Below the pieces are notes generated by a model that saw only the letters and a list, made by a program, of their open reading frames with translations, searched no databases and was not told the DNA's origin. Below are positions 35,062-46,492 of a stretch of 64,000 nt of DNA, piece after piece. Within the stretch, counting starts at the first letter, position 1; every line of letters begins with the position of its first letter. The DNA comes from Acuticoccus mangrovi (GTDB lineage Bacteria > Pseudomonadota > Alphaproteobacteria > Rhizobiales > Amorphaceae): the NCBI RefSeq assembly GCF_016411865.1, contig NZ_JAEKJA010000007.1:1-64000 (forward strand), written 5' to 3'. The position numbers and the translations under genes are program-made.

Positions 35062-35667
35062 ATGACCGAGACCACCCGCCGCGCCCTTCTCGTCGGCGCC
35101 GCGACCCTCGCCGCCGCCACGGTGCCGGGCGCGAGCCTCGCCCAGCGGATGCCTTCGCCCGACGAGGTGTTCAACGATCCGGCCGCCCCGGTGTTCGGCA
35201 ATTCACGCGGCAACGTCACCCTGGTGGAGTACTTCGACTACCAGTGCCCCTACTGCAAGGCGACCCACCCCGATATCGTGCGGCTCGTGGAGGCGGACGG
35301 CAACGTGCGGCACGTCCTGAAGGACTGGCCGATCTTCGGCCCGTCCTCGCTCTACGCCTCCCGCCTGGCGCTCGCGGCGGGGCGGAACCAGCGGACGGCC
35401 GTATCGGCGCTGATGGCGACCGAAGGGCGCCTCAGCAACGCGATGATCGACGACGCCTTCGCCGGCGCCGGTCTCGACCCGAGGGGGCTGTTCTCCGAAT
35501 ATGAGCGGCAGCGCCGGCGGATCGACGGCCTCCTGCGGCGCAACTCGGCGCAGGCCGAGGCCTTCGGCTTCATGGGCACGCCCGCTTATATCGCCGGCAC
35601 CACGCTGTTTGCGGGCGTGCCCGACATGGGCGACGTGCGCGCGGCCCTCGAGGCGGCACGCGGTTAG
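35062..35667 (+). CDS. DsbA-family thiol oxidoreductase
   Basis: This 201-residue periplasmic protein has a signal peptide (RRALLVGAATLAAATVPGASLAQ, partly Tat-like) and a DsbA/ScsC-type thioredoxin fold with helical insertion. The active site is YQCPYCK (Cys62, Cys65), and the cis-Pro loop is MGTPAYIAG. It resembles the 27-kDa outer-membrane protein/BdbD group rather than E. coli DsbA. It starts 25 bases after the transpeptidase in the dsbD operon. Whether it oxidises or isomerises substrates is not clear; the DsbD partner suggests it may be kept reduced. Confidence 0.87.
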   Translation: MTETTRRALLVGAATLAAATVPGASLAQRMPSPDEVFNDPAAPVFGNSRGNVTLVEYFDYQCPYCKATHPDIVRLVEADGNVRHVLKDWPIFGPSSLYASRLALAAGRNQRTAVSALMATEGRLSNAMIDDAFAGAGLDPRGLFSEYERQRRRIDGLLRRNSAQAEAFGFMGTPAYIAGTTLFAGVPDMGDVRAALEAARG

Positions 35668-35673
35668 GCCACC

Positions 35674-36489
35674 TCAGGGCAGGAAGGGTCGCCTGAGCTC
35701 ATAGAGGGCGACGGCCGTCGCGACGGCGAGGTTGAGGCTGTCGGCCTTGCCCGCCATCGCGATCTTCACGAGCGGATCGCACACCGACGCCGCCGCCTCG
35801 GTCAAGCCGGACTGCTCGGTGCCCATCAGCAGCATCTGCGGCTCGGCGGCGGGCACGTCGCGCAGGTCGACGGTGCCGTTGAGGTGGGTGCCGACGATGC
35901 GGCCCGGAAAGTCGACGGCGAAGCTCGAGAAGCGCGCGAGGTCGGTCCGGGCGATCGGGACGTGGAAGATCGACCCCATGGTGGCCCGTACCGTCTCCAC
36001 CCCGAAGGGGTCGGTGGCGGCGCCGATGAGGATGAGGCCCGACGCCCCCACCGCGTCGGCGGTGCGGATGATGGTGCCGACATTGCCCGGATCGCGCGGC
36101 CCCTCGAGCGCCACGACGGTGCCTTTGGTCATCGTCTCGAGCGGGGCGAAGCGCTGCTCGAAGACGCCGATCACCGTCTGCGGATTGTCGCGCCGGGCGA
36201 GCTTCTCCATCACCGGGATGTTGGTGAAGATCACGTCGCCACCCTGCGCGCGCACGCGGGCGGCGAGCTTGGTCACGCCCTCCTCGTCGCTCTTGGGCTC
36301 GAGCGCGATGATCATCTCCGGCGGCCATCCCTCGTCGAGGGCGTCGACGATGAGCTTGTGGCCTTCGGCGAGGAAGAGGCCCGACTCGGCGCGCGCCTTG
36401 CGCTGCTGCAGCGCCTTCGCCGCCTTGATGACGGGGTTCTGGGTGCTCGTGATGTGCTTGACGGTGCCGGCCCGCGCCCGATCGCTCAT
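35674..36489 (-). CDS. TrmH/SpoU-family RNA 2'-O-methyltransferase
   Basis: This 271-residue SPOUT methyltransferase has an N-terminal RNA substrate-binding domain (ITSTQNPVIKAAKALQQRKARAESGLFLAEGHKLIVDAL) and the trefoil-knot catalytic domain. Motifs are EGPRDPGNVGTIIRTADAVGASGLIL (motif 1), LLMGTEQSGL (motif 2) and IAMAGKADSLNLAVATAVALYE (motif 3). The probable target is 23S rRNA or tRNA 2'-OH. I use the ATG at 36489, which overlaps the upstream methyltransferase stop (ATGA); an ATG three codons earlier is possible. Its 3' end is 6 bases from the convergent DsbA-like gene. Confidence 0.9.
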   Translation of the reverse strand: MSDRARAGTVKHITSTQNPVIKAAKALQQRKARAESGLFLAEGHKLIVDALDEGWPPEMIIALEPKSDEEGVTKLAARVRAQGGDVIFTNIPVMEKLARRDNPQTVIGVFEQRFAPLETMTKGTVVALEGPRDPGNVGTIIRTADAVGASGLILIGAATDPFGVETVRATMGSIFHVPIARTDLARFSSFAVDFPGRIVGTHLNGTVDLRDVPAAEPQMLLMGTEQSGLTEAAASVCDPLVKIAMAGKADSLNLAVATAVALYELRRPFLP

Positions 36490-37376
36490 GGCCGCCACGT
36501 CGCGAACATGGAGGTGGGCAGCAGGCGGCCGGAGGCTTCGCGCAGGGCGAGCTCGCCGGCCTCCACCGCACCGCCGCGATCGCCGAGCGCCTCGGCGAGG
36601 AGGCGGCCGAAGGAAAGGGCCGAGGCGCGGATCGCATAGGCCGTCAGGATGACGAAGCGCGCATCCTCGGCGATGAGGCCGGCGACGTCGTCGACCAGCT
36701 TGGGAAGATCGTCGAACAGGTTCCAGACCTCATTCTTGGGGCCGCGGCCGAACTTGGGCGGATCGAGCAGGATGCCGTGATAGCGCCGCCCGCGGCGCAC
36801 CTCGCGGGCCGCGAACTTCGTCGCATCGTCGCAGATCCAGCGGATCGGTGCATCCTCCATGCCGGATGCGGCCTGGTTCTCCTTGGCCCACTGGATCGCC
36901 TTCTTGGAGGCGTCGACATGGGTGACGCGGGCACCGGCGGCCGCCATCACCAGCGAGGCGGCGCCGGTGTAGCCGAAGAGGTTCAGCACCTCCGGCGCGT
37001 CGGCGCCGGCGAGCGCCGCGGCGGCCTCGTCCCAATGCGGGCGCTGCTCGGGAAAGAGGCCCGTATGGTGGTTCGTCGAGATCCGGCAGAGCATGCGGGC
37101 GGGGCCGCAGTCCACGGCGAATTCGGGCAGGCGCTCGCTCCACCGACCGCGCCCGTCCTCCTCGTCGGAGCCTTCGTAGCGCGCGTCAGCGTCGCGCCAG
37201 AGGGCGGGATCGGCCGGCGCCCACATCGCCTGCGGCTCGGGGCGCACCAGGCGAACGCGACCGTAGCGCTCCAGCTTCTGGCCGTTGCCGGAATCGAGAA
37301 GCTGATAGTCGTCCCATGGCTCGGCTACACGCACTGATAGTGTTGCGGGTGGAGCGTTCCTCGTCAGATCGGCCAT
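36486..37376 (-). CDS. Class I SAM-dependent rRNA methyltransferase (RlmI/RlmK-like)
   Basis: This 296-residue protein resembles the 23S rRNA cytosine/guanine methyltransferase group. The SAM motif is VLNLFGYTGAASLVMAAAGARVTHVDASKKAIQWAKENQ, and the catalytic block is GILLDPPKFGRGPKNEVW (DPPKF). The usual N-terminal PUA domain of RlmI is absent; the N-terminal 100 residues include a beta-rich segment with EWSERLPEF-like sequence. The ATG at 37376 begins homology. It is translationally coupled to the TrmH-type gene, so the two form an RNA-modification operon. The exact target base is unknown. Confidence 0.83.
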   Translation of the reverse strand: MADLTRNAPPATLSVRVAEPWDDYQLLDSGNGQKLERYGRVRLVRPEPQAMWAPADPALWRDADARYEGSDEEDGRGRWSERLPEFAVDCGPARMLCRISTNHHTGLFPEQRPHWDEAAAALAGADAPEVLNLFGYTGAASLVMAAAGARVTHVDASKKAIQWAKENQAASGMEDAPIRWICDDATKFAAREVRRGRRYHGILLDPPKFGRGPKNEVWNLFDDLPKLVDDVAGLIAEDARFVILTAYAIRASALSFGRLLAEALGDRGGAVEAGELALREASGRLLPTSMFATWRP

Positions 37377-37514
37377 CTGCGCCTTCCCGTGCGGTTGTCG
37401 CGGCGGGGCGAACGGGGCAATGTCTCGCCCTGCCGGGCGCCCCCGCCGCCTGGCCGTCCGCGGTCCGAGACGCCCTGTCCGATGGGCGCCGCCGCCATGA
37501 TTGGAGACCGTCGC

Positions 37515-38270
37515 ATGGAGCTCACCGGCGAACACCGAATTCCTGCCCCGCGCAAAGTGGTGTGGGATGCCCTGCAAGACCCCGAGATTCTGAAAGAGTG
37601 CATCAAAGGCTGCCAGCGCCTCGAGAAGATCGACGATCGGCACATGGAGGCCACCGTTCAGGCGAAGGTCGGCCCCGTCAAGGCGACGTTCGAAGCGAAT
37701 GTCGAGATCGTCGACCCCAAGGAGCCCGAGGGCTACACCCTCACCGGCGAAGGCAAGGGCGGTGTCGCCGGTTTCGCCAAGGGCTCGGCCGACGTCAAGC
37801 TCGCCGAGGACGGCAACGACACGATCCTCACCTATAACGCCTCCGCCAAGATCGGCGGCAAGCTCGCCCAGCTCGGCTCCCGCCTCGTCGACACCACGGC
37901 GAAGAAATATGCCGCCGACTTCTTTTCGACCCTCTCCGAAAAGTTGAGCGTGGCCGCCGTGACGCCGCCGCCCGTCGCTCCCGCCGCGGAGGCTGCCGCC
38001 CCGGCCGCTCCCGCCGCCCCGATCGTGGAGGAGCCGATGCCTGAACCCGACGCGGCCGGCCGCGTCGAGCCCTCCGCGGAACTGATCGACGAAGGCGTGT
38101 CGGAGGCCGAGAACGCCGCCGCCTCGGCGCCGATCGATTCGCCGCATTTCGAGGACACCATCGAAACACAACTCGAGGTCGCCGCCGGTCGGCGCGTTTG
38201 GGGCGGTCCCTGGTTCTGGGGGATTTTGGCGTTTGCCGCCGTCATCCTAGTTCTGATAGCGTTGCAATAA
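37515..38270 (+). CDS. coxG: CoxG-like SRPBCC membrane-anchored protein
   Basis: This 251-residue protein has an SRPBCC/CoxG domain in residues 1-150 ([38 protein letters not shown]) characteristic of CO dehydrogenase subunit G. An Ala/Pro/Glu-rich linker follows, then a C-terminal membrane helix ([19 protein letters not shown]). CoxG is known to recruit CO dehydrogenase to the membrane and assist quinone reduction. The ATG at 37515 has GGAGA about 8 bases upstream. It lies 42 bases before coxS and is divergent from the rRNA methyltransferase. Confidence 0.88.
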   Translation: MELTGEHRIPAPRKVVWDALQDPEILKECIKGCQRLEKIDDRHMEATVQAKVGPVKATFEANVEIVDPKEPEGYTLTGEGKGGVAGFAKGSADVKLAEDGNDTILTYNASAKIGGKLAQLGSRLVDTTAKKYAADFFSTLSEKLSVAAVTPPPVAPAAEAAAPAAPAAPIVEEPMPEPDAAGRVEPSAELIDEGVSEAENAAASAPIDSPHFEDTIETQLEVAAGRRVWGGPWFWGILAFAAVILVLIALQ

Positions 38271-38312
38271 TTGGAATAAAACCAATTGCTATCATTCCGA
38301 GGAGATGAGGGC

Positions 38313-38801
<489 letters not shown>

Positions 38802-38840
38802 GACCAACTCTAGGGAGGAAGCGCCGAAAGGAGAACAACA

Positions 38841-41204
<2,364 letters not shown>

Positions 41205-41217
41205 GGAGAGGCGAACC

Positions 41218-42018
41218 ATGTACGCAACCAACTACGCGAAAGCGACCAGCCTCGAGGACGCCGTCGCCAAGCTCCAGGCCGCGGAGGACGGCAAGTTCCT
41301 GGGCGGCGGCCAGACGCTGATCGCCACCATGAAGCAGCGGCTCGCCGCGCCTTCCGACGTCATCGACGTGACCAAGATCCCCGAGCTCAAGGGGATCACC
41401 GTCGATGCCGACACGGTGACGATCGGTGCCGCCACCATCCATTCGGAGGTGGCGAGCTCCAAGGAGATCGCGGCGGCGATCCCGGCGCTTTCGGGCCTCG
41501 CCGGCACCATCGGCGACCCGGCGGTGCGCAACATGGGCACCATGGGCGGCGTGCTCGCCAACAACGACCCCGCCGCCGACTATCCGGCCGCCGCCATGGC
41601 GCTCGACGCGGTGATCCACACCTCGAAGGGCTCCTATCCGGCGACCGAGTACTTCACCGGGATGTTCGAAACGGCGCTCGACGACGATGAGATCATCACC
41701 AAGATCACCTACCAGATCCCGCTGAAGGCGGCCTACGAGAAGTTCCGCAACCCGGCCTCGCGCTATTCGCTCTGCTCGGTGTTCGTGGCGGTGCTGAAGA
41801 ACGGCGAGCCTCGCGTCGCCGTGACCGGCTCCGGCAACGACGGCGTCTTCCGCGTGGGCGCGATGGAAGAGGCGTTGAAGTCGAACTTCGCCCCGGAGGC
41901 GGTGACGGGGATCGCCGTCGATCCCGAAACGATGCTCGCCGACATCCACGGCTCGGCGGAGTACCGGGCGCATCTGGTGTCGGTGCTCGCCGGCCGCGCC
42001 GTCGCCAAGGCGGGCTGA
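41218..42018 (+). CDS. coxM: Aerobic CO dehydrogenase-family medium subunit (FAD)
   Basis: This 266-residue FAD-binding subunit has the FAD motifs [31 protein letters not shown] near the N-terminus and [34 protein letters not shown] (the TIGG/AGGD-type region). It accepts electrons from the iron-sulfur subunit and passes them to quinone, probably with CoxG. GAGGAG precedes the ATG, which follows coxL after 13 bases. No coxDEF maturation genes follow, so they must lie elsewhere. Confidence 0.92.
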   Translation: MYATNYAKATSLEDAVAKLQAAEDGKFLGGGQTLIATMKQRLAAPSDVIDVTKIPELKGITVDADTVTIGAATIHSEVASSKEIAAAIPALSGLAGTIGDPAVRNMGTMGGVLANNDPAADYPAAAMALDAVIHTSKGSYPATEYFTGMFETALDDDEIITKITYQIPLKAAYEKFRNPASRYSLCSVFVAVLKNGEPRVAVTGSGNDGVFRVGAMEEALKSNFAPEAVTGIAVDPETMLADIHGSAEYRAHLVSVLAGRAVAKAG

Positions 42019-42026
42019 GCGGCGCC

Positions 42027-42566
42027 TTGAGCGCCCCCGATGCGCCGGCGACCGCCGGCGCCGCCCCGCGCGGCCTCGACCGTCTGGCCGAGGCCTTCGC
42101 CGTCCTCGGCATCGATGCGCCCACCGTGGAGCACGAAGCCGCCTTCACGGTGGACGACGCGCGCACGCTGCGCGGCACGATCCCCGGCCTTCACACCAAG
42201 AATCTGTTTCTGAAGGACAAGAAGGGCCGCCTCTTCCTGGTCACCGCGCCGGAGGATGCCGCCATCGACCTGAAGCAGATCCATCACGCCATCGGCGCCA
42301 AGGGGCGGGTCAGCTTCGCCTCCGGCGAGGTGCTGACGGAGGTGCTCGGCATCCTGCCCGGCTCGGTCACGCCGCTCGCCCTCATCAACGACGATGCGGG
42401 GCGCGTAACGTTCGTGCTGCACCACGCCTTTCGCGAGGCCGAGCTCGTCAACGTGCATCCGCTGCGCAACACGGCGACCACCACGCTGGCGCTCGCCGAC
42501 TTCTACGCCTTCCTGCGGCATATCGGCCGAGAGCCGGACATCCGGGAGATTCCCGCTCCCGCCTAG
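42027..42566 (+). CDS. Prolyl-tRNA deacylase/editing-domain protein (ProX/YbaK family)
   Basis: This 179-residue protein has a free-standing YbaK/ProX aminoacyl-tRNA editing domain. Features are the TVEHEAAFTVDDARTLRGTIPGLHTKNLFLKDKKGRLFLV opening with the conserved Lys, GRVSFASGEVLTEVLGILPGSVTPLAL and the C-terminal HPLRNTATTTLAL. Such proteins hydrolyse mischarged Ala-tRNA(Pro) or related tRNAs. The start is TTG at 42027, the only suitable codon before the conserved part. It begins 9 bases after coxM but is functionally unrelated, so cotranscription is probably incidental. Confidence 0.88.
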   Translation: MSAPDAPATAGAAPRGLDRLAEAFAVLGIDAPTVEHEAAFTVDDARTLRGTIPGLHTKNLFLKDKKGRLFLVTAPEDAAIDLKQIHHAIGAKGRVSFASGEVLTEVLGILPGSVTPLALINDDAGRVTFVLHHAFREAELVNVHPLRNTATTTLALADFYAFLRHIGREPDIREIPAPA

Positions 42567-42702
42567 CGGTCGGGAGCGACTTTATCCGTACATCCGGCTT
42601 GCATCGGGCGGTGACTTGCGCGCAGCCTTTGCATGGCCGTGGCGATTGCCTTGCGCCACAAAAAGCCCATCTTTGGTAAAGAGAGATCATAGGGACGATC
42701 GT

Positions 42703-43641
42703 ATGAGCACGCTTTTGGGTCCGGGTGGACAGGTGATCTCGTCGGGGGCGGAGGCTGCGCCGGCGCCCGCTTCCTCCGGGTACGTCGTCGATACCACCAC
42801 TCAGACCTTCGCGCAGGACGTCCTGGAGGCGTCGCGCGAGGCTGTCGTCCTCGTCGACTTCTGGGCGCCCTGGTGCGGCCCGTGCAAGCAGCTTGCCCCA
42901 GTGCTGGAGAAGGCGGTGAAGGCCTTTTCCGGTGCGGTGAAGCTCGTGAAGATGAACATCGACGACTACCCGGAGATCGCGGGCCAGCTCGGCATCCGCT
43001 CGATCCCGGCCGTGATCGCCTTCCGCCAGGGCCAGCCGATGGACGGCTTCATGGGGGCGCAGACCGAGGCGCAGGTGCGCGCCTTCCTGGAGCGCGTCGC
43101 CGGTCCGGCCACCGACGGTGTCGCCGAACTCATCGCCGAGGCCGAGACCGCCCGGGCGCAGAAGGATTTCGAGCGCGCCATGATGCTCTACAGCGAGGCG
43201 CTGCAGCGGGACGAGGAGAATGCCACCGCGATCGCCGGCATCGGCTTCACCAGCCTCGAGGCGGGCAATGTCGAGGGGGCGAAGAGCATCCTCGACCAGG
43301 TGACCGACGAGATCCGCGCCCAAGCCCCGCTCCAGTCGCTCGAGGCGGCGATCCGCCTCGCCGAGCAGGCGTCGTCGGTGGGCGGGTCGGCCGCACTCGC
43401 CGCGGCGGTGGAGGCCGATCCGACGAACACCCAGGCGCGCTTCGACTTCGCTCTGGCGCTCGCCGGCGAGGGCGACCGGGCCGGCGCCGTCAAGGAGCTG
43501 GTGGAGATCATGCGCCGCGATCGGGAGTGGAACGAGGGTGCGGCGCAGAAGGAGCTGATCAGCTTCTTCGAGGCGTGGGGACCCACCGACCCGGCCACCA
43601 TCGCCGGCCGCCGCAAGATGGCATCCGTACTCTTCGCTTGA
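42703..43641 (+). CDS. Thioredoxin-domain co-chaperone, YbbN/CnoX type
   Basis: This 312-residue protein has an N-terminal thioredoxin domain with the active site FWAPWCGPCKQLAP and cis-Pro RSIPAVIAF. From about residue 140 onward it has TPR-like helices (ARAQKDFERAMMLYSEALQRDEENATAIAGIGFTSLEAG). This architecture matches YbbN/CnoX, which binds GroEL and DnaK and protects substrates from oxidation. The CGPC site is complete, so, unlike E. coli YbbN (SxxC), it may be a true reductase. The ATG at 42703 lacks a strong ribosome site (AGGGACG). It leads a three-gene set with the Lon-domain and Trm112 proteins. Confidence 0.87.
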   Translation: MSTLLGPGGQVISSGAEAAPAPASSGYVVDTTTQTFAQDVLEASREAVVLVDFWAPWCGPCKQLAPVLEKAVKAFSGAVKLVKMNIDDYPEIAGQLGIRSIPAVIAFRQGQPMDGFMGAQTEAQVRAFLERVAGPATDGVAELIAEAETARAQKDFERAMMLYSEALQRDEENATAIAGIGFTSLEAGNVEGAKSILDQVTDEIRAQAPLQSLEAAIRLAEQASSVGGSAALAAAVEADPTNTQARFDFALALAGEGDRAGAVKELVEIMRRDREWNEGAAQKELISFFEAWGPTDPATIAGRRKMASVLFA

Positions 43642-43655
43642 GGGGAAAACGTCAT

Positions 43656-44333
43656 ATGCGCATGGGCAACGCGACGTACGACACCATCGAGAAGGTGCCC
43701 ACGCTGGTGCCGGTCTTCCCGTTGTCGGGAGCCTTGCTCCTGCCGCGAGCCCACCTGCCGCTCAACGTCTTCGAGCCGCGCTATCTGAAGATGGTGGACG
43801 ACGCGCTCGGCGGCGACCGGGTCATCGGCATGGTGCAGCCGCGCTTCGGCGAAGGCTACAACGCCGACGACGAGCGGCCCGCCCTGTGCGACGTGGGAGC
43901 GCTCGGCCGCATCATCTCCTTCCAGGAGACCGGAGACGGGCGCTATCTGATCCAGCTCGGCGGCGTCTGCCGCTTCCGCATCCTCGAGGAGGAGATGGGC
44001 GATCTGCCCTATCGCCGCTGCCGCATCTCGGCCGACAGCTTCGGCTCCGACCTCGCCAACATCTCCGGCGAGGAGAATGTCGACCGCGACGCGCTGATCC
44101 GCGCCTTCGAGAACTATCTTGACGCCAACGATCTGGAGGCCGACTGGAAGAGCGTTCGCTCGGCCTCCAACGAGGCGCTGGTGAACACGCTCGCCATGAT
44201 GAGCCCCTACGGCCCTGCCGAGAAGCAGGCGCTTCTGGAGGCGCCGGACCTTGCTTCGCGGGCAGCGACGCTCGTCGCGATCACCGAAATGGAGCTCGCC
44301 CGCCAGACCGGCGACGAGCCGATCTTGAACTAG
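43656..44333 (+). CDS. LON N-terminal substrate-binding-domain protein
   Basis: This 225-residue protein consists of a Lon protease N-terminal-like domain without ATPase or protease parts. Typical segments are VPVFPLSGALLLPRAHLPLNVFEPRYLKMVDDAL, RVIGMVQPRF, GRIISFQETGDGRYLIQLGGVCRFRI and LEAPDLASRAATLVAI. Stand-alone versions are common next to thioredoxin/Trm112 genes in alphaproteobacteria; their role, perhaps substrate recognition, is unproven. The ATG at 43656 follows GGGGAAAACGTC, 14 bases after the previous stop. Confidence 0.88.
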   Translation: MRMGNATYDTIEKVPTLVPVFPLSGALLLPRAHLPLNVFEPRYLKMVDDALGGDRVIGMVQPRFGEGYNADDERPALCDVGALGRIISFQETGDGRYLIQLGGVCRFRILEEEMGDLPYRRCRISADSFGSDLANISGEENVDRDALIRAFENYLDANDLEADWKSVRSASNEALVNTLAMMSPYGPAEKQALLEAPDLASRAATLVAITEMELARQTGDEPILN

Positions 44334-44342
44334 GAGACGACG

Positions 44343-44528
44343 ATGGCCGAGGAGCGCAAGGTGGACCCGAAGTTGCTGGAGCTTCTGGTCTGCCCCGTGA
44401 CCAAGGCGCCCCTGCGCTACGATGCGGTCAAGAACGAGCTGATCTCGGAGCAGGCGAAGCTCGCCTTTCCGATCCGCGACGGCATTCCCATCATGATCGC
44501 CGAGGAGGCGCGCCCGCTCGACAGCTGA
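44343..44528 (+). CDS. Trm112/UPF0434 family protein
   Basis: This 61-residue protein is a Trm112-like domain: [19 protein letters not shown], then [18 protein letters not shown]. In eukaryotes Trm112 is an activating partner of methyltransferases; the bacterial role is not settled. Only one cysteine of the zinc-ribbon motif is present ([10 protein letters not shown]), as in YcaR-type members, so zinc binding is doubtful. GGAGACG precedes the ATG. It ends the thioredoxin-Lon-domain operon and converges on the ABC exporter. Confidence 0.9.
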   Translation: MAEERKVDPKLLELLVCPVTKAPLRYDAVKNELISEQAKLAFPIRDGIPIMIAEEARPLDS

Positions 44529-44562
44529 TGCGGCCGCGCCCCACGTGACGCCAGTTCGCCGG

Positions 44563-46290
44563 TCAGCTGACCCCGGCGAACTGGGTGTCGTGCAGGCGGC
44601 GATAGATGCCCCGCGCGGCGACGAGGTCGGCGTGCCGGCCCTCTTCCGCGATCCCCTCCGGCGTCACCACCACGATGCGGTCCGCATCGCGGATGGTGGC
44701 GAGGCGATGGGCGATCATCAGCGTTGTCCGTCCTTCCGACAGCGCCGCGAGCGAGAGCTGAATCTCCCGCTCCGTCTCCGTGTCGAGCGCGGAGGTCGCC
44801 TCGTCGAGGATGAGGATGGGCGGATCCTTCAGGAAGATGCGGGCGATGGCGAGGCGCTGCTTCTGCCCGCCGGAGAGCTTCACCCCACGCTCGCCGATCA
44901 CCGTGTCGAGCCCGTTCGGCAGCGCGTTCACCACATGGTCGAGGCGGGCCCGCTTCACCGCGTCGACGATGTCGGCCTCGCCGGCGCCGAGGCGGCCGTA
45001 GGCGACGTTGTCGCGCAGCGTGCCGGCGAACAGGAACACGTCCTGCTGCACGATGCCGATCTGGCGGCGTAGCGAGGCGAGGGTGACGTCGCGCACGTCG
45101 GTGCCGTCGATGGTGATGCGCCCGCCCGTCGGCTCGTAGAAGCGGGGCAGCAGCGAGCAGATCGTCGTCTTGCCCGCGCCGGACGGGCCGACGAAGGCGA
45201 CGGTCTCGCCGGCATGGATCGTGAGGTCGATGTTCTGCAGCACCGGCCGCCCGCCGCCGTAGTGGAAGCTGACATTCTCGTAGCGGATCTCGTGGGTGAG
45301 CGGCGGCAGCTCGACGGCCTCTGGCCGATCGACGATGTCGGGCTCCGTCGCCAGCAATTCCAGATAGCTGCGGAAGCCGGCGACGCCTTTCGGGTAGACC
45401 TCGAGCACCGCGTTGATCTTCTCGATCGGGCGGAAGAACACGGTGACGAGCAGCAGGAAGCTGACGAAGCCGCCGGCCGTCAGCGAGCCCTTGAGCACGA
45501 ACCACGTGCCCGCCACCATCACGATCACCTGGATGAGGCGCATGCCGAGATAGGAGAGGGCGATGTTCGCCGCCATCATCTTGTAGGCGGTGAGCTTGGT
45601 GGTGCGGTAGCGCTGGTTGTCGGCGGCGAAGAGGGTGCGCTCGTGCTCCTCGTTGCCGAACGCCTGGACGACGCGCATGCCGCCCACATTCTCCTCGAGC
45701 CGCGCGTTGAACGCTCCGACGTCGCGGAAGAGCGCCCGGAAGTTGGTGGTCATGCGCGCCCCGAAGTGGCTGGTGAGCCAGGCGACGAGCGGCACGATGG
45801 CGCCGGTGATGAGCGCGAGCTCAAGGTTCACCGACAGCATCAGCAAGAACGCGCCGAGGAAGGTCATCACGGCGATGAACACGTCCTCCGGCCCGTGATG
45901 GGCGACCTCGCCGACCTCCTCCAGGTCCTTGGTGACGCGGCCCACGAGATGTCCGGTCTTCTGATCGTCGTAGAAGGAGAAGGACAACTTCTGCAGATGG
46001 TCGAAGGCGCGGCGGCGCATCTCCGTCTCGATGTTGATGCCCAGCATGTGGCCCCAATAGGTCACCGTGAACATCAGGCCCGTGTTGATCAGGTAGATGA
46101 GCAAGAGGCCGATGGCCGCCGCGACGATGATCGCCCAGTTGCCCGCCGGCAGGAGCTCGTCGATGAACAGCTTCACCGCCATCGGAAAGCCGAGCTCGAG
46201 CAGGCCGGAGACGACCGCGCAGCCGAAGTCGAGCGCGAACAGTCCCCGGTGGGGGGCGTAGTAGGCAAAGAACCTGCGGATCACGTCCAT
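44563..46290 (-). CDS. ABC exporter with fused permease and ATPase (MsbA-like)
   Basis: This 575-residue half-transporter has a six-span type I export domain in residues 15-310 and an ATPase domain with Walker A GPSGAGKTT, signature LSGGQKQR, Walker B ILILDEATSALD and switch AHRLAT. Segments such as FDHLQKLSFSFYDDQKTGHLVGRVTKDLEEVGE are usual in MsbA/LmrA-like exporters of lipids or hydrophobic drugs. I chose the ATG at 46290 (MDVIRRFFAYYAPHRG); the frame is open 26 codons upstream without family similarity. It stands alone, so its substrate is not evident. Confidence 0.88.
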   Translation of the reverse strand: MDVIRRFFAYYAPHRGLFALDFGCAVVSGLLELGFPMAVKLFIDELLPAGNWAIIVAAAIGLLLIYLINTGLMFTVTYWGHMLGINIETEMRRRAFDHLQKLSFSFYDDQKTGHLVGRVTKDLEEVGEVAHHGPEDVFIAVMTFLGAFLLMLSVNLELALITGAIVPLVAWLTSHFGARMTTNFRALFRDVGAFNARLEENVGGMRVVQAFGNEEHERTLFAADNQRYRTTKLTAYKMMAANIALSYLGMRLIQVIVMVAGTWFVLKGSLTAGGFVSFLLLVTVFFRPIEKINAVLEVYPKGVAGFRSYLELLATEPDIVDRPEAVELPPLTHEIRYENVSFHYGGGRPVLQNIDLTIHAGETVAFVGPSGAGKTTICSLLPRFYEPTGGRITIDGTDVRDVTLASLRRQIGIVQQDVFLFAGTLRDNVAYGRLGAGEADIVDAVKRARLDHVVNALPNGLDTVIGERGVKLSGGQKQRLAIARIFLKDPPILILDEATSALDTETEREIQLSLAALSEGRTTLMIAHRLATIRDADRIVVVTPEGIAEEGRHADLVAARGIYRRLHDTQFAGVS

Positions 46291-46492
46291 GGCGTCACCA
46301 GGCGGCTCCGCGCGTGGGAGACCTCGCGGAGCTCGTACGAACTCCGAAGGGGCGAGGGTGCGCGGCAAGTGTGAGATCGTCGAGGATCGAGGTGCGGACC
46401 CCGATGCGACGACCTTTAGTCCGTCCGCCCCGATCCCGCAATCCGCCGTCGCGCGCGGCTCCCATGCGCGAACATGCTCATAGGTCGCGGCA

